This document shows, one piece after another, positions 38,609 through 46,584 of a stretch of 64,000 bases of DNA; position 1 is the first letter of the stretch; every line of letters begins with the position of its first letter. Location of the stretch: the NCBI GenBank assembly GCA_965204465.1, contig CBDBES010000002.1, positions 806,001 to 870,000 on the forward strand, written 5' to 3'. The stretch is from CBDBES01 sp965204465. GTDB lineage: Bacteria > Spirochaetota > Leptospiria > Turneriellales > CBDBES01. A model generated the notes under the pieces. The model was not told where the DNA came from, made no database searches, and saw only the letters and a list, made by a program, of their open reading frames with translations. The position numbers and the translations under genes are program-made.

Positions 38609-39409
38609 ATGCAACTGATCACATTAGATATAGGTAATGCTCATAATGTATTTGGAATATGGGATAATAAAGAGCTAATTTCGGTTGATAGATTTCCAAA
38701 TAAAATTGCTGTTACTTCTGATGAATGGAAGAAGATGATAATTTCATTTTTCCATAGAAAATTAAACTCAGAAAAAGATTTTTCAAAAGTAAAAGTGATT
38801 TATTCTTCTGTGGTACCTAAAATTGATTCAAAACTTGAAAGCGCTTTCTCTGCTCTCAAAATCACTGAAATAGTGAAGATGAGCTCGGAACTTAAACTAC
38901 CCTTTACTTTTGATTATCCGAATAGAAATACATTAGGAGCAGATAGATTGGCTAATGCAGCAGGAGGTGTTTTATTTTATGGTAAAAATCTCTTGATCGT
39001 GGACTTTGGAACGGCGATTACCTTTTGCCTTGTATTGGAAAATGTTTATTATGGTGGAGCAATCGTACCTGGCATAGAAATGGCTTTAGATTCTTTGTCA
39101 TCCGCGACCGCCATGTTACCAAGGACATCTTATAAAAAACCTTTTCATGTACCAGGTAGATCTACTACTGAATCAATAACTTCTGGGATACACTTTGGAT
39201 GGGAAGGAATGATAAAAAATATTATTTACAAATTGTTAGACGAAGCTATAAGGATAAAGAAATTAAAAAATAAAAATGATATTCAAATCATAGCCACAGG
39301 GGGTATTTCAGAAAAATTATTCTTTAATCAGTATATATTTGATATTATAGATACCCATTTAACATTAAAGGGCCTGATGGGAGTTTTTTATTATGACCAA
39401 AAAAGATAA
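38609..39409 (+). CDS. coaX: Type III pantothenate kinase
   Basis: Phosphorylates pantothenate, the first step in CoA synthesis. 266 residues. ASKHA-fold motifs: phosphate-1 loop LDIGNAHNVFGIWD with catalytic Asp7, pantothenate-binding GADRLANAAGG (110-120), phosphate-2 region IVDFGTAITF (Asp132), and IATGGISEKLF near the C-terminus. The stop overlaps the next gene's ATG (TAATG at 39407-39411), so translational coupling is likely. coaD, a later CoA step, is at 48240. Confidence 0.95.
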   Translation: MQLITLDIGNAHNVFGIWDNKELISVDRFPNKIAVTSDEWKKMIISFFHRKLNSEKDFSKVKVIYSSVVPKIDSKLESAFSALKITEIVKMSSELKLPFTFDYPNRNTLGADRLANAAGGVLFYGKNLLIVDFGTAITFCLVLENVYYGGAIVPGIEMALDSLSSATAMLPRTSYKKPFHVPGRSTTESITSGIHFGWEGMIKNIIYKLLDEAIRIKKLKNKNDIQIIATGGISEKLFFNQYIFDIIDTHLTLKGLMGVFYYDQKR

Positions 39410-40565
39410 TGAAAATGAATATTATTTCTAAATACTTTTTTAAAAGATTTATAGTTTCTTTTTTAACCGGTGCTTTTTTTTTACCTTCCTTTTTCTACTT
39501 TTCTATCTGAAAGAAGTGATCAAGGCCTCTGTAGAAAAGGGTGTTCCATTTGATCTGGTATTACAACTTCTATTTTATTTCACAGGATGGAATCTTGGTC
39601 TGACTCTATCTATATCGGCGCTTACATCCATTATTATTGTAATAGGCCAGCTAAATGATCAGTCTGAGATCACTGCAATGAGGGCAGGGGGGATCACTTT
39701 TTTTTCTATGTTCAGGCCTTTCTTTATAATAGGCTTTTTTTTAACCGTTCTGTTATCTCTACAAACACAGATATTACTGCCTTACTGCTTTAGAAATATG
39801 TCTAAACTGATTGAAAAAATTTATAATTATAATCCCATTTCTTTATTAGAAACAGGACAATTTCTTACATTGAGTAATACAAATAAATCCAGAAGGTCTA
39901 TTTTTATAGAAAAGAAAGAAGTTATAGATGATCAAGAAGTATTTAAAAATATACAGATCAAAAAGATCAATTATTATCCGGGGTATACAAAGGTTGCTCA
40001 ATTGATCATTGCTAAAAAAGGGATCCAAATACAAAAGAAAGGGGCAGACCAGAAAATGGCAAGATTTTTAAGATTGTATAATGGTTATGCACTCAGTAGG
40101 GAAAAAAATGAAAATGAATTTCAAAAGATAGATTTTATTAACGGGACTTTTGATGTTCATATAATGAATTCTGAAAAATTTAAGGATCAAATAAAAAGAA
40201 GCGGTATACAGGGGATGTCAAATGATGATTTATTAAGAAACTATAATGATCTAATGCAACAAGGGAAAGATATTTCATCCGCACTTCAATATTTAATTGA
40301 GTATCATAAAAGGATTGCTTTATCTTTTTCCGCCTTCATTTTTTTGTTCCTTGGTTTCTCGGCTGCCATTGTCAATCAAAGAAGCGGAAAGGGCATTGGA
40401 CTGGGTTTATCTATATTGTTTATCTTTTTATATTATATATTGTTTTTATCAGCAGATATTATGGTGATCAAGTTAAACATACTACCTGTTATTCCTGCGG
40501 CCTGGACAGCAAATATAGTATTTTTATTATTGGGTTTTATTTATTACCACAAAAAATTTAACTGA
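39409..40565 (+). pseudogene. LptF/LptG-family permease, frameshifted in a poly-T tract
   Basis: Inner-membrane permease of the YjgP/YjgQ family, which with LptB2 extracts lipopolysaccharide for the Lpt bridge. The frame opened by ATG 39409 (MKMNIISKYFFKRFIVSF) runs into TGA at about 39508. The rest of the protein (LFYLKEVIKASVEKGVPFDL through the AMRAGGITFFSMFRP coupling helix and the C-terminal helices) is in another frame. One extra T in the nine-T run at 39474-39482 would join them into a 385-residue, full-length protein. Hence either decay, a sequencing slip or phase variation. Internal GTG at 39516 would give a 349-residue form lacking helix 1. Confidence 0.75.
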
Positions 40566-40664
40566 TAAGCCTCCTCAAGAAAAAAGTTAAGGAATAAGTA
40601 GTGTTATCTATATATTGCCCTTATTTAAAGAAAAAATAAGATAGTAACCTATGTTGATAACAGT

Positions 40665-41450
40665 TCAACCATTTAAAATAGAAATGACTTTTTTATGCAT
40701 GCCAGGCACAGAGGCTACCAGACTATTCATTTTCATATTTTCATTTCCGTGATAATCGCTGACGACTCCCCCCGCCCCTCTTATAATAGGAATCAATGCC
40801 ATTGAATCCCATATAGAAAGAATAGGGTCGATCATTATTTCTGCAAATCCGGTTGCCAAAAGATAATAGCCATAACAGTCCCCTAGTCCACGGAAATAGC
40901 CAACTTGTTTTACTAAATTTTCAAAAGGTTTTTCTTTTTGAAATTTTTTGATACTAAATACATCTGTAGTAAGCAATCTTGCTCTGGAAAGATTTTTTAT
41001 TTGAGAGACTTTTGTCTTTTCTCCATTTAATTTAGCTGTTTCATTATTTCCAATTAAAAACTGATCTAAAACAGGCTGATAGAATGCACCTAATACAGGC
41101 TTTTTCTTATGAGTCAAAGAGATCAATGTTCCAAAGGTAACCGCGCCGCAAATAAAACTCTTCGTGCCATCTATAGGATCTAATACCCATACATGGTCCG
41201 AATCTTCCTTATAATTTCCAAATTCTTCTCCAATGATACCGTGTTGTGGAAATTTCCGCATGATCAAGTCTCGTATAACTTCTTCTGCCTTTTTATCGGC
41301 CAAGGTTACAGGTGATCCGTCTTTCTTTATATGAATATCTGTTTTTTTTCTAAAATATTGAAGAATTACTTTTGCGCTTTTATCTGAAAGTTCTTTTATA
41401 AATTTTTCAAATTCCTTTAAATAGAGAATATTTTCAGAGACTCTATTCAT
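40665..41450 (-). CDS. Inositol monophosphatase-family phosphatase, histidinol-phosphatase (HisN)-like
   Basis: Mg-dependent phosphatase, 261 residues. Metal site motifs: GEEFG (Glu75, Glu76), VLDPIDGTKSF (Asp91, Asp94, with Thr96), and IWDSMALIPIIRGAGG near the C-terminus. The DGSPVTLADKKAEE segment and the LDPIDGTKSFI pattern resemble HisN of actinobacterial and spirochaete type more than SuhB, but family-level substrate assignment is uncertain. Start codon overlaps the stop of the 81-residue gene upstream by 4 bases, implying coupled translation. Confidence 0.85.
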   Translation of the reverse strand: MNRVSENILYLKEFEKFIKELSDKSAKVILQYFRKKTDIHIKKDGSPVTLADKKAEEVIRDLIMRKFPQHGIIGEEFGNYKEDSDHVWVLDPIDGTKSFICGAVTFGTLISLTHKKKPVLGAFYQPVLDQFLIGNNETAKLNGEKTKVSQIKNLSRARLLTTDVFSIKKFQKEKPFENLVKQVGYFRGLGDCYGYYLLATGFAEIMIDPILSIWDSMALIPIIRGAGGVVSDYHGNENMKMNSLVASVPGMHKKVISILNG

Positions 41451-41692
41451 ATTTCTTCTAATTCTTCTGGCTTTATATTTAAAATCTCATGGGAAAAACC
41501 TTCTTTATCAATATAGATGACAGTATAAGTATGATCATCATCAGATCTTTTTACTTCCACTGTTGAATTCTGCTGTACAATAACACCCTTTAGGAGAAAA
41601 GAAGGCCTTTTTAGGATATAGTTTTTACCAATTTCAATATTTTTCATTTTTATGTTTTCAGTTTTATAGAATCTCTGATAGGGTGTAAACAT
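41447..41692 (-). CDS. Small conserved-looking protein, 81 aa or shorter
   Basis: Mostly beta, no signal or membrane helix: MKNIEIGKNYILKRPSFLLK then DDDHTYTVIYIDKEGFSHEI. The likely start is Met16 (MKNIEIGKNY), giving 66 residues; the first 15 codons look non-coding. Its stop overlaps the HisN-like start by 4 bases, so the two form a coupled unit. Function unknown. Confidence 0.5.
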   Translation of the reverse strand: MFTPYQRFYKTENIKMKNIEIGKNYILKRPSFLLKGVIVQQNSTVEVKRSDDDHTYTVIYIDKEGFSHEILNIKPEELEEI

Positions 41693-41858
41693 AAAAGTGA
41701 AAAATTTTTCATTTCATTTGCATTTTTTATATTTTTGATGTTGTCCATAGCAAAAAAAGAATTGATTCTTTATTTTATATTCATAGAATGCTAACAATAA
41801 TGAATGATCATGGTTACAAAAATGAATGACATTCCAATTAATCAATGGAGGAATGAAA

Positions 41859-42073
41859 ATGAATAGAATAATAGAAATGATGAAACATAAAAGAGGGATC
41901 ATAAAAGCCCTCATGATGATAAGCATGTGACAATCGGTTTAACTCTCTCCTGTGGCAATGATAACGATAACGGCAATGATAATAATAACGGTAATGGTGG
42001 TATGTCAATGCCCTATATCTGTGATAATGGCACCCCCATAAACGGAGTGACAACCACAGCCAATACAATATAG
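41859..42073 (+). pseudogene. Frameshifted Asn/Asp/Gly-rich lipoprotein
   Basis: GGAGG at 41847-41851 precedes ATG 41859 (MNRIIEMMKHKRGIIKALMM), the start of a signal peptide that hits TGA at 41928. From 41930 another frame supplies the missing half: TIGLTLSC (Cys codon 41951-41953), then GNDNDNGNDNNNGNGGMSMP, YICDNGTPINGVTTT and a TAG at 42071. One lost base joins signal and lipobox; even then the protein would be only about 70 residues, so it is 3'-truncated too. Its low-complexity linker resembles the protein at the right edge of the window. Confidence 0.55.
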
Positions 42074-42216
42074 TAGGGGATGAAAATGATGTTCTCTACA
42101 AGTCTGTAGTGGTATCGTAGTGGCTCAATATAATTTTTTTCTTACTGTACTTCTTTTTTAGGGTAAGGTCAATTTAATGCTTCTTGCATCTCTTCCTATT
42201 AAAAGCTTGCTCATCA

Positions 42217-42486
42217 ATGAGTGAAATCAACAATCATGATATAATCACTAAAAAAGTTTTATCTAATAAAAAGTACGCTGTTGATTTCCTTAAAAATATC
42301 CTTCAGAGTAAAATAGCATCTAAACTGGATTTCAAAAAACTTAAAATTGAAAAAGGAGACTTTATAGACTCTGAAGGAAAAGAAAGATTTACAGATATTT
42401 TATACAGTATCCCCACCCAAAAGGGAGGCAAAATTGGTATTCTAATTTTTACCGTACCCCCTATTCTTTTCCCTCTTTGTAAGTAG
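42217..42486 (+). pseudogene. Rpn/YhgA-like (PD-(D/E)XK) transposase, N-terminal fragment
   Basis: MSEINNHDIITKKVLSNKKY then LKNILQSKIASKLDFKKLKI and DSEGKERFTDILYSI match the start of the Rpn/YhgA family: His-Asp opening, then the D....tDilY nuclease core strand. After KIGILIF the match ends and the frame closes at 42486. The C-terminal piece is at 42648. Rpn proteins promote RecA-independent recombination in E. coli; this one is broken. Confidence 0.65.
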
Positions 42487-42528
42487 ACGAACGGTTTGGG
42501 ATGCAAAACATGGATGTTTTTATTTCCA

Positions 42529-42586
42529 CCCCAAACACTTGGCGTCCTGGGTTGCTACGCAACACAGGAGGCCAAGTGTTTAGGGG
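42529..42586. repeat. Long hairpin (about 25 paired bases, 3-base loop)
   Basis: Arms 42529-42555 and 42559-42586 pair around loop tac, with two mismatches and one bulged A; the loop-proximal sequence is GTTGC-tac-GCAAC. It sits between the two halves of the Rpn gene, where coding homology is absent. It is GC-richer than its surroundings. A palindromic insertion (REP- or MITE-like) is the simplest reading; a terminator is less likely without a clear U-tract. Confidence 0.7.
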
Positions 42587-42647
42587 GGGTATTCCATAAA
42601 AGAAAGAAAGATAACTTTTTAGGGATTACTTCAAATCTGTGTATAAC

Positions 42648-42803
42648 ATGACCATTGCAGAACAACTTGAAAAGAAAGGCAGGGAGGAAGGCAAGGCAGA
42701 GGTCGCTTTAAGGCTTTTGACAAAGAATATTTCGATTGATATTATTTCAGAAACCACTGGCCTTTCGTTAAAGGAGATTGATAGATTAAGAAAAAATAAT
42801 TGA
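42648..42803 (+). pseudogene. Rpn/YhgA-like transposase, C-terminal fragment
   Basis: 51 residues: MTIAEQLEKKGREEGKAEVA and ISETTGLSLKEIDRL, the standard Rpn C-terminus (repeated EKG-type linker and a TGLS.eEi.L motif). Separated from the N-terminal fragment by 161 bases containing the hairpin; the middle of the gene, about 150-200 codons in family members, is lost. Confidence 0.65.
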
Positions 42804-42951
42804 TCTATTTAACATTTTATAGGGGGAAATAATCCTACAATCCTATAATCCTAAAAATCCTAATCCTGACAGATGAGTAAATAAAAAAAAATGGGTAGCA
42901 ATAAGGAGAAGACTGAAAAAATAAGGGGAAGCCAATAAGCAGTGTAAGGTA

Positions 42952-42990
42952 TGTGTACAAAGTACAGCCTAACGGCATTGGTTATTGTAA
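42952..42990 (+). repeat. 39-bp dispersed repeat, copy 3
   Basis: Identical over 39 bases to 15157-15195, but with no IS1182 end beside it, so it represents an unoccupied site. It lies about 70 bases before scpA. The rest of 41693-43062 outside the listed remnants shows nothing recognisable. Confidence 0.85.
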
Positions 42991-43062
42991 ATTTCTTCTC
43001 TAAGTTACTTGACACCGTATAGCTCGTACACTTGATTGTTTGTATTCTAGTATAAATTTTTT

Positions 43063-43794
43063 ATGATGGAGAGCAGCAATTTTTCTTTTCAGGTTACCTT
43101 TCAGACGAAAGAAGGAATCCAAAAAAAGGGGCCTTTATACCTTTTATGGAATTTGATCCAAAGCTATGAAGTGAATATTTTTGAAGTCTCACTGAGTAGA
43201 ATTACAAATGACTTTATTGCATATATTTATAAGAACAAATTTGATCCTGAAGAGAGCTCTTCTTTTATTTTAATGGCTGCTAAATTGATACATTATAAAT
43301 CCAGATCATTGTTGCCAAATGATGAATCTGAAGATGAATCAATTCAAAAAGATATTGTGCCTAAAGAGTTGATCCAGCAATTATTAGAATACAAGAGTCT
43401 TCAAACAGCGGCAGAATATCTAAATGAACTGGAAATAAATTCAAATATATCTCTACCTATAGAACCTTCCTGGCAAAAGTATGCAACAGGATTGGACTTT
43501 CTAAGGGTGGATATGATCTCTTTTCTAAAAATATTTCAGAATTTTCTTTTAAATCAGGAGGAAGAAAAAAAGATTGAAATTGAACATGAAGAAATTATCG
43601 TAGAAGATGCGATTCAGGAACTCTACCAAAAATTATTAGAATTAAAATGTATTTCTTTTTTAAATTTAATCCAAGATATTCCTATATATAAGAAGATTGG
43701 ATTTTTTCTAGCTCTTTTAGAGATGGTCTTTAGAAAAAAAATAAAGGCGATCCAAAACTCTTATGAGACTGATATTGAGATATTTTTGATTTAA
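43063..43794 (+). CDS. scpA: Segregation and condensation protein A (kleisin)
   Basis: Kleisin subunit of the SMC-ScpAB condensin. 243 residues. The N-terminus GPLYLLWNLIQSYEVNIFEV and the following SLSRITNDFIAYIY fit the ScpA SMC-neck-binding region; acidic middle (near 90-100) and C-terminal winged-helix contact region (LNLIQDIPIYKKIGFFLALL) are present. The stop overlaps the scpB start (TAATG), the conserved scpA-scpB arrangement. First Met could be either of two ATG at 43063. Confidence 0.88.
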   Translation: MMESSNFSFQVTFQTKEGIQKKGPLYLLWNLIQSYEVNIFEVSLSRITNDFIAYIYKNKFDPEESSSFILMAAKLIHYKSRSLLPNDESEDESIQKDIVPKELIQQLLEYKSLQTAAEYLNELEINSNISLPIEPSWQKYATGLDFLRVDMISFLKIFQNFLLNQEEEKKIEIEHEEIIVEDAIQELYQKLLELKCISFLNLIQDIPIYKKIGFFLALLEMVFRKKIKAIQNSYETDIEIFLI

Positions 43795-44348
43795 TGAACA
43801 TTGTAGAAGAAGAAAAAATAACCTTTCTAAAGAGTGTTATAGAATCTATTTTATTTGTATCCGGGGATAGCCTTTCTGTTTCTGAAATTACAGCTGGTCT
43901 GCAAGAAATAACTAAAAATGTACAGATTGCAATGGATTCCCTGAAGAATGATTATTTAGAAAGAGATAGTGGTGTTTTTATTCATGAATCAGGTGGCAAA
44001 TATCAGATCAGGTCTTCTCCTCATACATTTAATTATATACGAAAGTTTTTAGGCCACAGAAAGAAAGAAACTCTTTCTAAGGCGATGACAGAGGTATTAG
44101 CTATCATTGTATATAAACAACCGATCACCAGAGTAGAGATAGAAAAATGCAGAGGGGTTAAATCAGGATATTTGATCAATGTTTTAATCTCTAAAAATTT
44201 GATCAAAGCAGTCGGGCAAAAAGAAGTCCCTGGAAGGCCTACTTTGTATTCGGTTACAAAAGATTTTTTACATTATTTTGGATTAAAGAGTTTAGATGAT
44301 CTACCTCCTTTACAGGAAGTTAAAGAACTAAACTTTGATGAAATTTAG
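43794..44348 (+). CDS. scpB: Segregation and condensation protein B
   Basis: Dimeric winged-helix partner of ScpA. 184 residues. Tandem winged helices: SVIESILFVSGDSLSVSEIT, then LSKAMTEVLAIIVYKQPITR with the signature KCRGVKSGYLINVLISKNLI and GRPTLYSVTKDFLHYFGLKS. Translation is coupled to scpA by a one-base TAATG overlap; pheA begins 12 bases downstream. Confidence 0.92.
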   Translation: MNIVEEEKITFLKSVIESILFVSGDSLSVSEITAGLQEITKNVQIAMDSLKNDYLERDSGVFIHESGGKYQIRSSPHTFNYIRKFLGHRKKETLSKAMTEVLAIIVYKQPITRVEIEKCRGVKSGYLINVLISKNLIKAVGQKEVPGRPTLYSVTKDFLHYFGLKSLDDLPPLQEVKELNFDEI

Positions 44349-44360
44349 AGATCACTAAGA

Positions 44361-45440
44361 ATGATATTAGATCAACTTCGGCATAAAATTACTCAAATAG
44401 ATGAAAAGATCATACATCTAATATCCAAAAGGTCAAAAATCGCCTTGGAAATTGCAAGGCAAAAAGAAAAACAAGAAACTCCTTTATATGATCCAAGTAG
44501 AGAACAAAAAATTTTTCTACACATTGATAATATAAATCCAGGACCTCTCGAAAATACTCATTTACACAATATTTATAGAGAAATAATGAGTGGTACGATT
44601 GCTATCGAGGGTAGTTTGAAAGTTGCTTATCTGGGACCTAAAGGAAGTTTTACTCATCAGGCTGCTCTGAAGAAATTTGGTAATAATCTGGAAATGAAAT
44701 CCATGAATAGCATCAATTCTGTATTTAAAGGGATCATACAAAACGAAGTCAAATATGGGGTGTTGCCCATCGAAAATTCTACGCGAGGGAAAATATCTTC
44801 TACTATAGATGTTTTTATGGATTATAATCTGAATATTTATTCAGAAGTGCATTTGGCGGTTCATCATAATTTAGTTACTTTTGAAAAGAATCTGGATAAA
44901 ATTAAAGAAGTTTATACTCATTTGCAGGCAAGAGATCAATCCCAAAGATGGCTCTCTAAAAATTTGCCCAAGGCAAAAATAATTGAAACCAATTCCACTT
45001 CTAAGGCTGTTGAGATCATCTCAGGCTCCAAAAAAAAATCCAAGGCTGCGATTGCTTCTATTTCTGCTGCAAAATTTTATGGTGTTCCTGTTTTAAAAAA
45101 GAATATAGAAGATAACTCCCGAAACTGTACCCGATTCATCGTAATCTCAAAGGAAAGAGCAGAACCAAGCAAAAAAGATCGCACTTCTATTGTATTTTCT
45201 CTGGTGGATTCCCCCGGAAGTCTGTTCAGGACTCTCAGATATATTCATAATGCAAAGATCAATCTAACATCTATTGAATCCAGACCAGACAATTCTAATC
45301 CATGGAATTATATATTTTATGTAGACATGGAGGGTCACTATCGTAAAAAGCCTCTTAAATCTGTATTAGAGAAACTTAAAAAAGAAACCAATTACTTAAA
45401 GGTACTTGGTTCTTATCCAATGGATGTAACTTATTATTAA
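44361..45440 (+). CDS. pheA: Bifunctional chorismate mutase / prephenate dehydratase (P-protein)
   Basis: Phenylalanine synthesis from chorismate via prephenate to phenylpyruvate. 359 residues in three parts: AroQ-type chorismate mutase (1-85, LRHKITQIDEKIIHLISKRS); prephenate dehydratase (about 92-265, VAYLGPKGSFTHQAALKKFG, VLPIENSTRGKIS, and the NCTRFIVIS catalytic Thr); and an ACT regulatory domain (about 275-355, SLVDSPGSLFRTL then LTSIESRPDNSNPWNYIFYV) that normally mediates Phe feedback, with the ESRP site intact. Sits in the scpAB-pheA-pntAA transcript. Confidence 0.96.
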   Translation: MILDQLRHKITQIDEKIIHLISKRSKIALEIARQKEKQETPLYDPSREQKIFLHIDNINPGPLENTHLHNIYREIMSGTIAIEGSLKVAYLGPKGSFTHQAALKKFGNNLEMKSMNSINSVFKGIIQNEVKYGVLPIENSTRGKISSTIDVFMDYNLNIYSEVHLAVHHNLVTFEKNLDKIKEVYTHLQARDQSQRWLSKNLPKAKIIETNSTSKAVEIISGSKKKSKAAIASISAAKFYGVPVLKKNIEDNSRNCTRFIVISKERAEPSKKDRTSIVFSLVDSPGSLFRTLRYIHNAKINLTSIESRPDNSNPWNYIFYVDMEGHYRKKPLKSVLEKLKKETNYLKVLGSYPMDVTYY

Positions 45441-45442
45441 AA

Positions 45443-46576
45443 ATGATTTTAGCCGTTCTTAAAGAAAGTATCCCCTCTGAAAAAAGAGTCTCCCTTGTGC
45501 CGGACTCTGTGAAAAAGCTTGTAGCCAAAGGCCTTACTATAATGATAGAATCAGGGGCAGGCGAATCTTCTTGCTTTGTAGATGCTGCATACAAAAAGGC
45601 AGGGGCTAAAATATTTAAGGCTACCTCTGAGATCAAAAAGGCGGATATTATTCTAAAAATTCAGCCCCCTGCTAAATTAAAGAATAATAAATATGAAATA
45701 GAACAATATAAAGAGAAAGCCCTTGTATTCTCTTTGCAAGATATAAATGACCATAAGAAGAATATGTTCTTTTTCAAGAAAAAAAAGATAACTTCTTTTG
45801 CTTTGGAATGGATTCCCAGAAGTAGTCTGGCACAGTCAATGGATGTTCTTAGTTCTATGGCTACCATAGCCGGATATAAAGCGGTTTTATTGGCGGCAAA
45901 TGAATTGAATCGATTTTACCCAATGCTCATGACGGCAGCGGGAATGATCTCTCCAGCAAGAGTATTGGTGATAGGAGCAGGAGTCGCTGGTTTGCAGGCA
46001 ATCGCTACTGCAAAGAGACTCGGTGCTGCGGTAGAGGCATTCGATACTCGCCCTATAGTAAAAGAACAGGTGCTTAGTTTGGGAGCAAAATTTGTCGACA
46101 TGAAGATTCCTAAGAATATGCAAGATTCGCAGGGATATGCAAAAGAAATATCAAAGGAATTCATTAAACAAGAAATGCAAATTATTGGAGAACGTCTTAG
46201 CCGATCAGATGTATGCATTACCACTGCCCAGGTATTTGGGAAAAAAGCTCCTATGCTTATCCAAAGAAGTATGGTATCTAAAATGAAGCCTGGCTCTGTC
46301 ATTGTTGATCTGGCCATAGAACAAGGAGGCAATTGCGAATTAAGCAAGCCAGATCATATTGTGGTGCACCAAGGCGTAAAGATATTGGCTCCTGTTAATA
46401 TTACATCTCAGATGGCAATGGATGCGAGTAGAATGTTCTCTAAAAATATAGAGAATTTGATATTACACATACTCTCTAAAACGCAAAATTTCACAAAAGA
46501 AATGGATACCCAGGATGAAATCATAAGCAGGACACTATTGACCAGGGAGGGTGTGGAAGTGCCAAAGAATCTATAA
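45443..46576 (+). CDS. pntAA: NAD(P) transhydrogenase subunit alpha part 1
   Basis: NAD(H)-binding domain I of the proton-pumping transhydrogenase; 377 residues, the size of the split PntAA. Diagnostic: SLAQSMDVLSSMATIAGYKA, FYPMLMTAAGMISPARVLVI, GAGVAGLQAIATAKRLGAAV and FDTRPIVKEQVLSLGAKFVD. Alanine dehydrogenase shares this fold but lacks these exact blocks. The start is 2 bases after pheA. The usual next genes, pntAB and pntB, are absent: lnt converges 8 bases downstream, so the membrane parts must be elsewhere or this is an orphan. Confidence 0.9.
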   Translation: MILAVLKESIPSEKRVSLVPDSVKKLVAKGLTIMIESGAGESSCFVDAAYKKAGAKIFKATSEIKKADIILKIQPPAKLKNNKYEIEQYKEKALVFSLQDINDHKKNMFFFKKKKITSFALEWIPRSSLAQSMDVLSSMATIAGYKAVLLAANELNRFYPMLMTAAGMISPARVLVIGAGVAGLQAIATAKRLGAAVEAFDTRPIVKEQVLSLGAKFVDMKIPKNMQDSQGYAKEISKEFIKQEMQIIGERLSRSDVCITTAQVFGKKAPMLIQRSMVSKMKPGSVIVDLAIEQGGNCELSKPDHIVVHQGVKILAPVNITSQMAMDASRMFSKNIENLILHILSKTQNFTKEMDTQDEIISRTLLTREGVEVPKNL

Positions 46577-46584
46577 AATATCCA

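Noticed and set aside
42529..42586. Long hairpin read as a rho-independent terminator
   Set aside because: The stem is too long and is followed by ggggggt rather than a T-tract; it lies inside a gene remnant.
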